Part shown: positions 44,989 to 53,057 of the stretch, one piece after another | How the letters are laid out: each line of letters starts with the position of its first letter | Numbering within the stretch: position 1 is the first letter of the stretch | Source of the DNA: Anaerolineales bacterium | Lineage (GTDB): Bacteria; Chloroflexota; Anaerolineae; Anaerolineales; Villigracilaceae | DNA: 64,000 nucleotides | Reading direction: 5' to 3' | NCBI GenBank assembly: GCA_015075725.1 | Contig: JABTTV010000001.1 | Location: 2,046,001-2,110,000 of the forward strand | Position numbers and translations under genes: made by a program | The notes under the pieces: model-generated | Database searches by the model: none | What the model was told of the DNA's origin: nothing | Seen by the model: only the letters and a program-made list of their open reading frames with translations

Positions 44989-45838
44989 AAGAATGCGAAC
45001 CTATTTTTATGCAGTTCTCGGCGCTATCGGCGGCTTGATCGGTTGGCAGGTCAGCGACAACCTCGGGCTTTCAATCGTCGCAAATCTATACCTGAGCGAA
45101 GTTCTTGTCGGGGGATTGATCGGCCTGGTCATCGGTTTGTTCATCGGCATCACCGAAGGCTTGCTCACCCAAAACCTGGTGCAGGCGTCAAAGTCCGGTC
45201 TTTTTTGCGCGTTTCTTGGCGCTCTTGCCGGGGGCATCGGGCTTCCGCTCGGTGAATTTCTCTTTCAGGCAGTCGGTGCGGGCATCCTGGGCCGCGCACT
45301 CGGCTGGGCGGTCTTCGGGTTGATGCTTGGTCTCGCCGAAGGCATCACTGGCAAAAGTCAGGCGTGGAAGGGAATGTTGGGCGGTCTGATCGGCGGCGCA
45401 CTCGGCGGTGTATTGCTCGAAAGCGCGCACAATTGGCTTGCCGATCCGCTCACCGGCAAAGCTGCTGGTCTCGTATTTCTGGGCGCATCGGTCGGGGCAT
45501 TTATTTCCCTCATCGTTGTACTGCTTGCGCGCGCCTGGCTCGAAGTCACTTCTGGCAAACTCAAAGGCACCGAGTTCATCCTCGATAAATTTATGCGCTC
45601 CGGTCATCCTGCGGTCGCCATTGGGAGTTCTCCGCTCAAATCCGAGATTGTCCTGCCCGATCCCGACATCGCCCCGCAACATGCTATGTTGACGGGGGAT
45701 GGCAGAAGCTTCACGCTGAAGGATATGAGTTTGGCGGGCACATACATAAACGGAAAAAAGATTCAGGCCACGCATCTCTCGAATGGGCAAAAGATACGCA
45801 TGGGCAACACCGAGATGGTCTACCATGAAAAGAGGTAG
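44981..45838 (+). CDS. Polytopic membrane protein with C-terminal FHA domain
   Basis: This 285-residue protein starts at ATG 44981 (AAGGAG 6 bases upstream), inside the JAMM gene. The first 190 residues hold about six membrane segments with glycine zippers (GGLIGLVIGLFIG, GGLIGGALGGVL). The C-terminal 80 residues are a forkhead-associated domain: VAIGSSPLKSEIVL, PQHAMLTGDG, TYINGKKI. FHA domains bind phosphothreonine peptides, so a Ser/Thr kinase may feed into this system; none is in the window. FHA faces the cytoplasm if the even number of helices holds. Confidence 0.82.
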   Translation: MSRRMRTYFYAVLGAIGGLIGWQVSDNLGLSIVANLYLSEVLVGGLIGLVIGLFIGITEGLLTQNLVQASKSGLFCAFLGALAGGIGLPLGEFLFQAVGAGILGRALGWAVFGLMLGLAEGITGKSQAWKGMLGGLIGGALGGVLLESAHNWLADPLTGKAAGLVFLGASVGAFISLIVVLLARAWLEVTSGKLKGTEFILDKFMRSGHPAVAIGSSPLKSEIVLPDPDIAPQHAMLTGDGRSFTLKDMSLAGTYINGKKIQATHLSNGQKIRMGNTEMVYHEKR

Positions 45839-45839
45839 C

Positions 45840-46979
45840 ATGAAAAAGAATCCCCTTCGCCTCATTCTAAACTTTATCCTGGCCGGATTTCTCGCTATGT
45901 TCCTTACGCCGATGGCTTTCGCGCAGGACGATCTCCAGATCCGCATCACACAGGTGGATAATTCCAAATTCCCGAACGTGACCGTCTATGTTTCGGTGAC
46001 GAACTCCGCTGGTGAGCCGGTGGGCGTGGATCCCACGTCCATCCAAATTTCCGAGAACGGCGAGCCGATGCAGTCGGTGGATATCCGCGGTGGCGGGGAA
46101 AGCGGGGAAGGGCAGGCAGACCCTTTGACCACCATGTTGGTGATCGACATCTCCGGCAGCATGGATAAAAACGGCAAACTCGATGCCGCAAAAGACGCCG
46201 CCAAGGCCTACGTGACGCAAATGCGCGCAGGTGACCAGGCCGGGTTGATCACCTTCGATACCAAGACCTATTACGTCCAGCAGGTTACGACCGATAACGC
46301 TGCGATGATCGCTGCCATTGATGGACTGGTCACCGGCGGCGATACCAGCATGTATGACGCCTTGATCGAAGCGGAAACCGCCCTCGCAGGCATCGAAGGG
46401 CGCAAAGCCATCATCGTCCTCGCGGACGGACTGGATAATCACAGCGCTGCCACGCCCGACGATGTCATCGCGGCGATCGGCCCGAGCGGGTTGACCATCT
46501 CCACCATCGGCTTTGGCGATCCCGGCACTTCTGCTCAAGCGGGATTGGATGAACCAGCCATGAAATTCCTGGCGGAAAAATCAGGCGGCCTGTACAGTTT
46601 CGCCAACGATCCGCAGGCGTTGACGGCATTATATGAACAGTACGGCCGCGCGTTGCAAAGCGAATACGCCCTAACTTACGGTTCCCCGTCCACCTTGCGC
46701 GACGGCGTGAATCGTGATTTGACAGTGTCGATCTCGTCTGTCGGTGTCTCCACCGAAGGGAACTACAATCCGGGCGGCGTCCTGCCGGAAGTGGCTCAAA
46801 GCTCGTTGACGTTGTTCGCCATGATCCTTGGCGGCTTGCTTCTGCTGTTGTTGATTCCCATCGTCATCTCACGCGGAGGCGACCTCTTCGGCGGTTTTAA
46901 AGGATTTAAACGTAAGGGAAGGATCAAGCTGTCTCAAACCGCAACGGGAAGCAGGAAGCCACAAATCAAAATTAAATAA
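45840..46979 (+). CDS. Membrane-anchored von Willebrand factor A protein
   Basis: This 379-residue protein starts at MKKNPLRLIL (GAGG 5 bases upstream, within the FHA gene's last codons). A signal peptide ends near AFAQDD (about residue 28), followed by a vWA domain with an intact MIDAS (DISGSMD, then TGGDTS and an Asp in LADGLDN). A C-terminal helix (about 325-345) anchors it, leaving a short basic cytoplasmic tail (GRIKLSQTATGSRKPQIKIK). The vWA domain is outside the cell and would bind a protein ligand by metal. Last gene of the operon. Confidence 0.85.
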   Translation: MKKNPLRLILNFILAGFLAMFLTPMAFAQDDLQIRITQVDNSKFPNVTVYVSVTNSAGEPVGVDPTSIQISENGEPMQSVDIRGGGESGEGQADPLTTMLVIDISGSMDKNGKLDAAKDAAKAYVTQMRAGDQAGLITFDTKTYYVQQVTTDNAAMIAAIDGLVTGGDTSMYDALIEAETALAGIEGRKAIIVLADGLDNHSAATPDDVIAAIGPSGLTISTIGFGDPGTSAQAGLDEPAMKFLAEKSGGLYSFANDPQALTALYEQYGRALQSEYALTYGSPSTLRDGVNRDLTVSISSVGVSTEGNYNPGGVLPEVAQSSLTLFAMILGGLLLLLLIPIVISRGGDLFGGFKGFKRKGRIKLSQTATGSRKPQIKIK

Positions 46980-46980
46980 G

Positions 46981-47014
46981 AAAAAGCGGCGCACAGAAAT
47001 GTGCGCCGCTTTTT
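46981..47014. terminator. Bidirectional terminator between the ubiquitin-like operon and lexA
   Basis: AAAAAGCGGCGCACA and TGTGCGCCGCTTTTT form a 15-bp stem around GAAA. Confidence 0.9.
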
Positions 47015-47058
47015 GATCAATAAAACTCAGGGATATTGGGCTTGGAGTCTTGAAGTCT

Positions 47059-47730
47059 CTAGTTTTGTCGTTCCATCCTGCGGATGACCATGACGACTTT
47101 GCCTTTGATGTCCAGCGCTTCGTTCTTTTTGACCAGGATTGGTTTGAAAGCGGGGTTCGCAGGCTGGAGGCGAAAGCCATCCTTCTCCTTGTAATAATAT
47201 TTGAGCGTGGTCTCACTGCGTTCGGGAAGCCAGACCGCCACCATCTCGCCATTGCGGGCGTCCTGCGCAGACTTCAGGATGACAATGTCGCCGTCGTTGA
47301 TCATAGCGTCGATCATCGAGTCACCTTGAACCTGCAGGGCAAAGAGGTCTTTTCCTTTTTCCCGCGCGGGCATCAGGGACATGGCGATCTCAACCGAATC
47401 TTCAGGTGTAAAAGGGGATTCCGATGGTACAAGGATGGGTTCACCAGCCTGAATGACGCCCATGAGCGGGACACGAAGCATATCACCGAGAGGATTATTA
47501 CCGCCAGTGAGTCTCATCCCTCTCGAAATCTTACGGTCGCGTTCGAGCAAACCTTCCTTTTCGAGCTGGTCGAGGTAGTAATTTACCACTGAAGTGGAGG
47601 AAATATCGCAATTTTCCCCGATCTCACGGATGGAAGGGGGGTGCTTGTGCTCGCGTTGGTAGGACGCGATAAAATCCAAAATTTTCCTGTGGCGATCCCC
47701 GATTCCTTTGCTTTTTCGAACCATCATCAT
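47059..47730 (-). CDS. lexA: SOS repressor LexA
   Basis: This 223-residue protein has a winged helix (PPSIREIGENCDISSTSVVN), the self-cleavage Ala95-Gly96 in GVIQAGEPI, the nucleophile Ser138 (QGDSMIDAMI) and the Lys177 general base (TTLKYYY). RecA filaments trigger its autoproteolysis. AGGAGG precedes the ATG by 7 bases; two following in-frame ATGs are less suitable. Its promoter contains a GAACnnnnGTTC box between -35 and -10, which fits autorepression. A similar box controls the P-loop gene at 34.8 kb. Confidence 0.97.
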   Translation of the reverse strand: MMMVRKSKGIGDRHRKILDFIASYQREHKHPPSIREIGENCDISSTSVVNYYLDQLEKEGLLERDRKISRGMRLTGGNNPLGDMLRVPLMGVIQAGEPILVPSESPFTPEDSVEIAMSLMPAREKGKDLFALQVQGDSMIDAMINDGDIVILKSAQDARNGEMVAVWLPERSETTLKYYYKEKDGFRLQPANPAFKPILVKKNEALDIKGKVVMVIRRMERQN

Positions 47731-47796
47731 ATCGAGCCTCCTGCCAGTGGGCTGGCGCGGGTTACGAGCATTCTTCGCTCATTTGTGCTAGTTATA

Positions 47797-47825
47797 ATGA
47801 TACTCGAACGCCTGTTCTGTGTCAA
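47797..47825 (-). promoter_or_regulatory. lexA promoter
   Basis: On the minus strand TTGACA (47820-47825), 17 bases, then TATCAT (47797-47802). Confidence 0.8.
47806..47817 (-). promoter_or_regulatory. LexA operator (GAACgcctGTTC)
   Basis: GAAC-GCCT-GTTC lies entirely within the spacer of the lexA promoter, where bound LexA would exclude RNA polymerase. Confidence 0.85.
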
Positions 47826-47849
47826 GGATTTTTGGGGGGAAATTTAGAA

Positions 47850-48836
47850 TCACACCCAGGTCCGGCCGCGCATCCAAATGTACATCCCAATCGGCAGGCC
47901 AAGGAGAATGATCATGGTGGCCGTAAATGCCTGCTGGCTCGTCCAGCCCATAAGATTGGCAATTGGTTCGAAGAAGTTCATGCCGAAGAAACCGGTAATG
48001 AAGGTGATCGGCATGAAGAACGTCGTAATCACGGTCAATACCTTCATGATCTCATTCATGCGGTTGTTTGTCACGGAGAGATAAGTATCCAGCGCGCCTG
48101 TGACCAGGTCCCGCAGGCTCTCGTTCAGGTCGTGCAGTCTGACGAGGTGATCGTAGATATCACGGAAGAAGACCCGGTCGCGCGGGTCGATCACGCGGTA
48201 ATCGTCGCGGGCGAGCTTGTTCAGCACTTCGCGCTGGGGGAGCAGGATCCGCCTCATCGTGAGTAGGATGCGTTTGAGGGCGAAGATCTGCTCGAGGATT
48301 TCAGGATGAGGCTTATCAAAGACTCTATCCTCGATTTGATCTACTTGCGCGTCGATATCCTCGATGAGCGGCATGTAACTCATTACGAGCGCGTCTACAA
48401 TCCGATACAGTAAATGATCGGCGCCGTCTTGCACGTGGCGGATGTCGCGCTGGCAGGCGATCCAGGTGTCTTCGACGGCTGTCAGCAATTGATCATGGAA
48501 CGTGATGACATAGTTCTGACCGAGAAAAATATCCAACTCGTCGATCTCAGCGTCGAACACCCCGTTTTCCTGCCGGTAGTTCAGGATGCTTAGGACGATG
48601 TAAAGATAGTCGTCCCAATCATCCACTTTAGGTGTGTGGGTTTCCTGCAGTGCGTCGTCGATGGCGAGGGGATGGAAGCCGAAACTGCGCAGGATCGGCT
48701 CCGCCTCCTCCTCCGGTTCGCCGATAAAGTCCACCCACAGCATCCCCCTCCGGTCTCGGATGAGGCGGGGGAATTCCAATGGCGGGATATCGGTTCGGAC
48801 GGGATGTCCGGGCTTGTAGTAAAGGGAGCGAATCAT
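47850..48836 (-). CDS. corA: CorA family magnesium/cobalt channel
   Basis: This 328-residue protein starts at MIRSLYYKPG (AGAGG upstream); the earlier in-frame codons are rejected. The long N-terminal cytoplasmic alpha/beta domain and stalk helix are followed by two C-terminal membrane helices. The selectivity motif GMN is present in FITGFFGMNFFEP. The tail MYIWMRGRTWV is basic. It takes up magnesium as a homopentamer. It lies upstream of lexA on the same strand. Confidence 0.95.
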   Translation of the reverse strand: MIRSLYYKPGHPVRTDIPPLEFPRLIRDRRGMLWVDFIGEPEEEAEPILRSFGFHPLAIDDALQETHTPKVDDWDDYLYIVLSILNYRQENGVFDAEIDELDIFLGQNYVITFHDQLLTAVEDTWIACQRDIRHVQDGADHLLYRIVDALVMSYMPLIEDIDAQVDQIEDRVFDKPHPEILEQIFALKRILLTMRRILLPQREVLNKLARDDYRVIDPRDRVFFRDIYDHLVRLHDLNESLRDLVTGALDTYLSVTNNRMNEIMKVLTVITTFFMPITFITGFFGMNFFEPIANLMGWTSQQAFTATMIILLGLPIGMYIWMRGRTWV

Positions 48837-48915
48837 GGTGACCTCTGGGTGGATTGAGAATTTTGATGAGGAAATCAATAATCTTGAAGGTTGTATTGAA
48901 ATTCCTTATTTGTAC

Positions 48916-48943
48916 TTGACAAATAATAAATAATGGGTATAAT
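48916..48943 (+). promoter_or_regulatory. Strong promoter of the DUF2089/SHOCT operon
   Basis: TTGACA (48916-48921), 16 bases, then TATAAT (48938-48943): both hexamers are consensus. The flanking 48837-49056 region is AT-rich, unlike its surroundings, and encodes nothing; the untranslated leader is about 107 bases. Confidence 0.85.
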
Positions 48944-49056
48944 TTTATTAGGATTTGAGAGATAGAAATTGATTTTTCGCAAATCCGGCTAAAAAATCTT
49001 TATTTTTTATTGAAATTTTGCCTTTTCCAGCCAATTATATATCGGAGAGACCCATT

Positions 49057-49443
49057 ATGCGACCCGCGCCATCTCGTTGCCCGATCTGCCAGTCTGAAAT
49101 GGAAGTTGTCCGCCTGCACTGCTCCAGTTGCGACACCTCGATCGAGGGTCAGTTCGCGATGGGGCAATTTTCCAATCTGTCTCCCGACCAGGTGGAATTC
49201 GTGATCTCATTCGTGCGATGCGAAGGCAAGATCAACCGCATGGAGCAGGAGGAGCGCTGGGGGTCGTATCCCACCATTCGCAACCGCCTGCATGAAGTGA
49301 TCCGTAAACTCGGCTTCGAACCCGGTAAAGACGAACTGCCGGATGTGGACGATGATACCCGCAGGGATGTCATTGCCGAACTCGAAGCCGGGAAGATCAC
49401 AGCCGATCAAGCCATGCGCATCCTGCGCGGCGAGGAGGAATAA
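49057..49443 (+). CDS. DUF2089 family protein, zinc ribbon plus helix-turn-helix
   Basis: This 128-residue protein starts at MRPAPSRCPICQ (GGAGAG upstream). An N-terminal zinc ribbon (CPIC and CSSC, about residues 8-28) is followed by a helical region resembling a helix-turn-helix (NLSPDQVEFVISFVRCEGKI, then the YPTIRNRLHEVI recognition helix). The tail KITADQAMRIL matches the SHOCT-like helix pair in the next proteins. The order suggests a transcription factor of the operon. Confidence 0.82.
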   Translation: MRPAPSRCPICQSEMEVVRLHCSSCDTSIEGQFAMGQFSNLSPDQVEFVISFVRCEGKINRMEQEERWGSYPTIRNRLHEVIRKLGFEPGKDELPDVDDDTRRDVIAELEAGKITADQAMRILRGEEE

Positions 49444-49446
49444 GTC

Positions 49447-50544
49447 ATGTCCAAGACGATCAATGCGGGAAGAACGCCCAGGATTGAGATCGAGTCAATC
49501 GGCGGCGACCTCAGTCTCGTAGGTTGGGAAGGGGACGACATCCTTCTCAAAGCCGATGACGATGAAATGCGCGTCAGCCAGGACGGTGACTTTGTGCAGG
49601 TATCCTATGATGACGATCTTTCGATACGTGTGCCGAAAGGCGCGAACGTGAAGATCTCCAATATTGGCGGCGACGCTTCGATCCGCGGCGTGATGGGCGG
49701 GATCGAATTGATCAGTGCCGGCGGCGACCTTTCGATGCGGGACGTGAATTCCGTGACCATCGAAACGGTTCATGCGGACTTCAGCCTGCGCGGCGCGAAA
49801 GGGAGTTTGTCCATCCGGAAAGCGGATTCGGACGTTTCCATCCGCGATGTGGATGGGAATGTAGCCCTCGACTCAATTTCTGACGACCTTGCCCTGCGCG
49901 ATGTGCGCGGCAATGTGACCGCCAATGTGGGCGAAGATGTCGTGATGTATCTGAATCCCCGACCTGGCTATTCGTATAACGTCAATGCCGGGGACGATAT
50001 CCTGCTTGTGATGCCCCCGAGGGCGAACGCCGTACTTTCGATGAGCGGTGACGAAATCCATATGGATTGGGAAGGCGTTGAAAACGTCGACGACTCCACC
50101 AATCGAAGCGTTACGCTTGGCGACGGTTCAGCGCAGATCAATCTCAGCGCGGGCGGCGACATCCGCGTCTCGAACCGGTCGGATGCGGGCGACTCGGCGG
50201 AGGATTTCGGCAATTTCGCCGGTATGGGCATGGACTGGTCCGGCTTTGGCGAACGCATCTCCCGCCGCGTGGAGCAGGCGACCGAACGGGCTCAGCGCAA
50301 GATCGAAGCGGCAAACCGGCGCATAGAACAGAAAGTCCGTGCGGCGGAAAAGCGCGGCCGCGGAAAAGTTGCTCTTGGCATCGGTCGTTGGAATTGGGAT
50401 TTTTCGCCCAAGGGCGTTCCCGTTCCGCCCAAGGCGCCGGTTTCAGATGAAGAGCGCCTTGCGATTCTGAAGATGCTTCAGGATAAGAAGATCACCGCGG
50501 AAGAAGCGGAAAAACTTTTAGCGGCATTGGAAGGAGGCTCGTAA
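49447..50544 (+). CDS. DUF4097-like beta-solenoid protein with C-terminal SHOCT/YvlB-like helix
   Basis: This 365-residue protein has about 11 short repeats of beta type (SIRDVDGNVALDS, SMRDVNSVTIET), typical of right-handed solenoids such as DUF4097/adhesin-like proteins of envelope-stress operons. A charged coiled coil lies at about 260-310. The C-terminal helical hairpin ERLAILKMLQDKKITAEEAE matches YvlB/LiaX-type motifs. No signal peptide. Its stop overlaps the next ATG by one base. Confidence 0.75.
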   Translation: MSKTINAGRTPRIEIESIGGDLSLVGWEGDDILLKADDDEMRVSQDGDFVQVSYDDDLSIRVPKGANVKISNIGGDASIRGVMGGIELISAGGDLSMRDVNSVTIETVHADFSLRGAKGSLSIRKADSDVSIRDVDGNVALDSISDDLALRDVRGNVTANVGEDVVMYLNPRPGYSYNVNAGDDILLVMPPRANAVLSMSGDEIHMDWEGVENVDDSTNRSVTLGDGSAQINLSAGGDIRVSNRSDAGDSAEDFGNFAGMGMDWSGFGERISRRVEQATERAQRKIEAANRRIEQKVRAAEKRGRGKVALGIGRWNWDFSPKGVPVPPKAPVSDEERLAILKMLQDKKITAEEAEKLLAALEGGS

Positions 50545-51182
50545 TGTCTTCTGAAGAGCGCAGGAAAATTCTTCAAATGGTTGCGGATGGAAAGATCAGC
50601 GCGGAAGAGGCGGCGACGCTGATGCGCGCGCTCGACGAATCGGGGGAGGAATCGGATTCGGGAGAACCGGAGGTCATTGAGGTCGGACCCGTGACCGGTG
50701 GGGAAAGAAGCGATGCTCCTGAGTTCGACGAAGTCCGCATGAGAGCGCATCGTTTTTCCGGAGCCTTCCTCTGGATCGGCGTCTTGATGACCGTCTTCAT
50801 TGCTTGGTGGATGTTCAGCGTCCAGCAAAACTCCGGGTTGAATTTCTGGTTCTATTGCCTGGGCATGCCGCTTACGCTCGGCATCATGTTGATCGCGCTT
50901 GGCGCGGGAAGCCGCACATCAAGGTGGCTGTATGTGAATGTGGACCGGACCCGCTCGAAAGACCAGGATGGTCCTCGTAGAATTTCGCTGGCGTTTCCGC
51001 TGCCATTGGGTTTTGCGGCATGGTTCATCCGCACATTCGGCAGCCGCATCGAAGGTTTGAAGAATACGAACGTGGACGATGTGGTGACGGCGATCTCGCT
51101 GGCGAAGAATGTTAGAGACCCGCTGATCGTGCATGTGGATGACTCGGACAGCGGCGAGCATGTGCAGGTCTTTATAGGATAA
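50544..51182 (+). CDS. SHOCT/YvlB-like membrane protein
   Basis: This 212-residue protein begins with the same helical hairpin (RRKILQMVADGKISAEEAA) found in its neighbours, then has two membrane segments (about 75-92 and 99-121), and ends in VDDSDSGEHVQVFIG, which matches the end of the 52508 protein (DEEDGEHVEIFVE). It is probably a membrane partner of an envelope-response system. Exact role unknown. Confidence 0.72.
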   Translation: MSSEERRKILQMVADGKISAEEAATLMRALDESGEESDSGEPEVIEVGPVTGGERSDAPEFDEVRMRAHRFSGAFLWIGVLMTVFIAWWMFSVQQNSGLNFWFYCLGMPLTLGIMLIALGAGSRTSRWLYVNVDRTRSKDQDGPRRISLAFPLPLGFAAWFIRTFGSRIEGLKNTNVDDVVTAISLAKNVRDPLIVHVDDSDSGEHVQVFIG

Positions 51183-51184
51183 AA

Positions 51185-52468
51185 ATGGAAACCATCAAGA
51201 AACAACCTTTACTAAGCGGTTTGTTGATCCTGTTCCTGACGGCGATGATCTTTGCGAACATCGGCGGGAACATGTACGACGGTTTGTTGCCGTTGTACTT
51301 GAAGGAACTGAGCGCGGATATTACGCAGATCGGTCTGTTCTTTACGCTGGCGCAGATCGTGCCTTTGTTTTTGCAGATCCTTGGCGGCTGGGTGTCGGAT
51401 TCGCTGGGTCGCTTGCGCGCCATCGCCATTGGCAGCGTCTTTGGCACGCTTGGGTTCATCCCGATGGTCCTTGCCGATACATGGCAGTGGCTGCTTCTTG
51501 CAACGGCGTTCGGCGCGGTTGCACGTTCCCTGGTCGGACCGAGCTTCGATGCTTTTATCGCCGAACATTCCAGTGAGCAGAATCGCGGCAAAGTATACGG
51601 CATCTCGCAGGCGATCTTTATGGTTGTAACGGTTGTCGGTCCTCCCCTTGGGGGTTGGCTGACCGGCACATACGGTTTCAAGTTCATGTTGTTCGTGGCC
51701 GGTGTCTTTTATTTCATTGCAATGATCATGCGCTTGAGCATGGCGCGCGAAGCGGCAAGGACTCAAAAGGCGAACGGCGAGCACAAGAAATTATCTTTCA
51801 CGAGCCTGAAGAGCAACCTCGGTTCGATGGTCGGATTGATTTTTTCAGGCGGCTTGATTACATGGATGTTGGTCACTGACGGCTTGCGCGACGTTTCCTT
51901 CCAATTCTCGGGAAATCTCTTCCCGGTCTTTATGCAGGAATCCGGCGGTTTGACCTACCAGCAGATCGGCTGGGTGACCTCGATGTTTGGCATCTTTATG
52001 ATGTTGAGCACCTTCCCCGGCGGTTGGTTGTCGGACAAGGCAGGGGAACGGATTTGCATCGCTCTTGGCATGGGGCTGCTTTCTGCGGCTTTGTTCATCC
52101 TGGTCAATATCCCGCAAGGCGTGCAATATCAATGGCTGTTCTTTGTCGGCTGGGCAGTTGCCGGGTTGGGCGCGGGGATTTCCGGTCCCGCCTATCAATC
52201 GTTGATCAGTAAGGCGGTGCCGAAAAACCTGCGCGGGTTGGCGTTTGGGTTGTTCAGCACCAGTCTGGGAATCCTCTCGCTCCCGGCACCATGGATCGGT
52301 GCGCAATTGTGGCATAACTTCGGTCCGACCGCACCTTTCAAGATCACAGCATTCGTCCTCCTGCTTTCGGTCATTCCGATCTGGTTGAAGTTCAAACTTC
52401 CCAGGACGGAGGAAAAATCCGAAACAGACACGCCAGTGGAAGATAAAGTCGCCATCGCGGCGGGATAG
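51185..52468 (+). CDS. MFS transporter 1 of the SHOCT operon
   Basis: This 427-residue permease has 12 membrane segments and the loop motif GGWVSDSLGRLRAI. It starts 2 bases after the previous gene with AGGAT as ribosome binding site. The tail is acidic and polar. The association with SHOCT-like proteins resembles a drug or stress efflux operon. Confidence 0.82.
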   Translation: METIKKQPLLSGLLILFLTAMIFANIGGNMYDGLLPLYLKELSADITQIGLFFTLAQIVPLFLQILGGWVSDSLGRLRAIAIGSVFGTLGFIPMVLADTWQWLLLATAFGAVARSLVGPSFDAFIAEHSSEQNRGKVYGISQAIFMVVTVVGPPLGGWLTGTYGFKFMLFVAGVFYFIAMIMRLSMAREAARTQKANGEHKKLSFTSLKSNLGSMVGLIFSGGLITWMLVTDGLRDVSFQFSGNLFPVFMQESGGLTYQQIGWVTSMFGIFMMLSTFPGGWLSDKAGERICIALGMGLLSAALFILVNIPQGVQYQWLFFVGWAVAGLGAGISGPAYQSLISKAVPKNLRGLAFGLFSTSLGILSLPAPWIGAQLWHNFGPTAPFKITAFVLLLSVIPIWLKFKLPRTEEKSETDTPVEDKVAIAAG

Positions 52469-52507
52469 GAAAAACACCAGGCTCGAACGGCGAAAGGAGA
52501 AACGGTT

Positions 52508-52894
52508 ATGGCAAATGTCGAAGAAAGAATGAAAATATTGAAATTGATCGAGGAAGGCAAGATCAGCGCAGAGGAGGGCGCAAAACTCCTCTCCGCGCTG
52601 AGCGACTCGCGTCGTGGCGTTCCCGCGCCACCGCGTTCGCCTTCCGCGCCGGGCGGAGCGCGCATGCTGCGCGTGCGGGTCACCGATACCCGCACCGGGC
52701 GGTCAAAGGCATCCGTTCAAATTCCTCTGGCTTTGGTGGATGCCGGACTCAAGATCGGCGCGCATTTTGCTCCGGAGGTCCAGGGCGTGGACATGAGCAA
52801 TGTGATGGAAGCGCTGCGCATGGGCGTAACAGGAAAGATCATCGATGTCACCGACGAGGAAGACGGTGAGCACGTCGAGATATTCGTTGAATGA
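52508..52894 (+). CDS. Small SHOCT/YvlB-like protein
   Basis: This 128-residue cytoplasmic protein has the N-terminal hairpin ERMKILKLIEEGKISAEEGA, a Pro-rich linker, and a C-terminal domain that ends DEEDGEHVEIFVE. AAAGGAG lies 7 bases before the ATG. It is a compact version of the 50544 protein without the membrane segments, so the two probably arose by duplication. Confidence 0.75.
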   Translation: MANVEERMKILKLIEEGKISAEEGAKLLSALSDSRRGVPAPPRSPSAPGGARMLRVRVTDTRTGRSKASVQIPLALVDAGLKIGAHFAPEVQGVDMSNVMEALRMGVTGKIIDVTDEEDGEHVEIFVE

Positions 52895-53057
52895 AGAAAG
52901 GCGAGTGTGAAATGTTATCTTACGGCCTATATAAGTTGATGCAGTAAGCAGGTTCCGCAACCGTCCTGAAAGCGGAGGGTGGGCATGATTGTACAAGCCC
53001 AATGCCGACGGACGGTGGTTATTTAAGCCAAGAGAATCGAACAGGAAAACACTTTAA

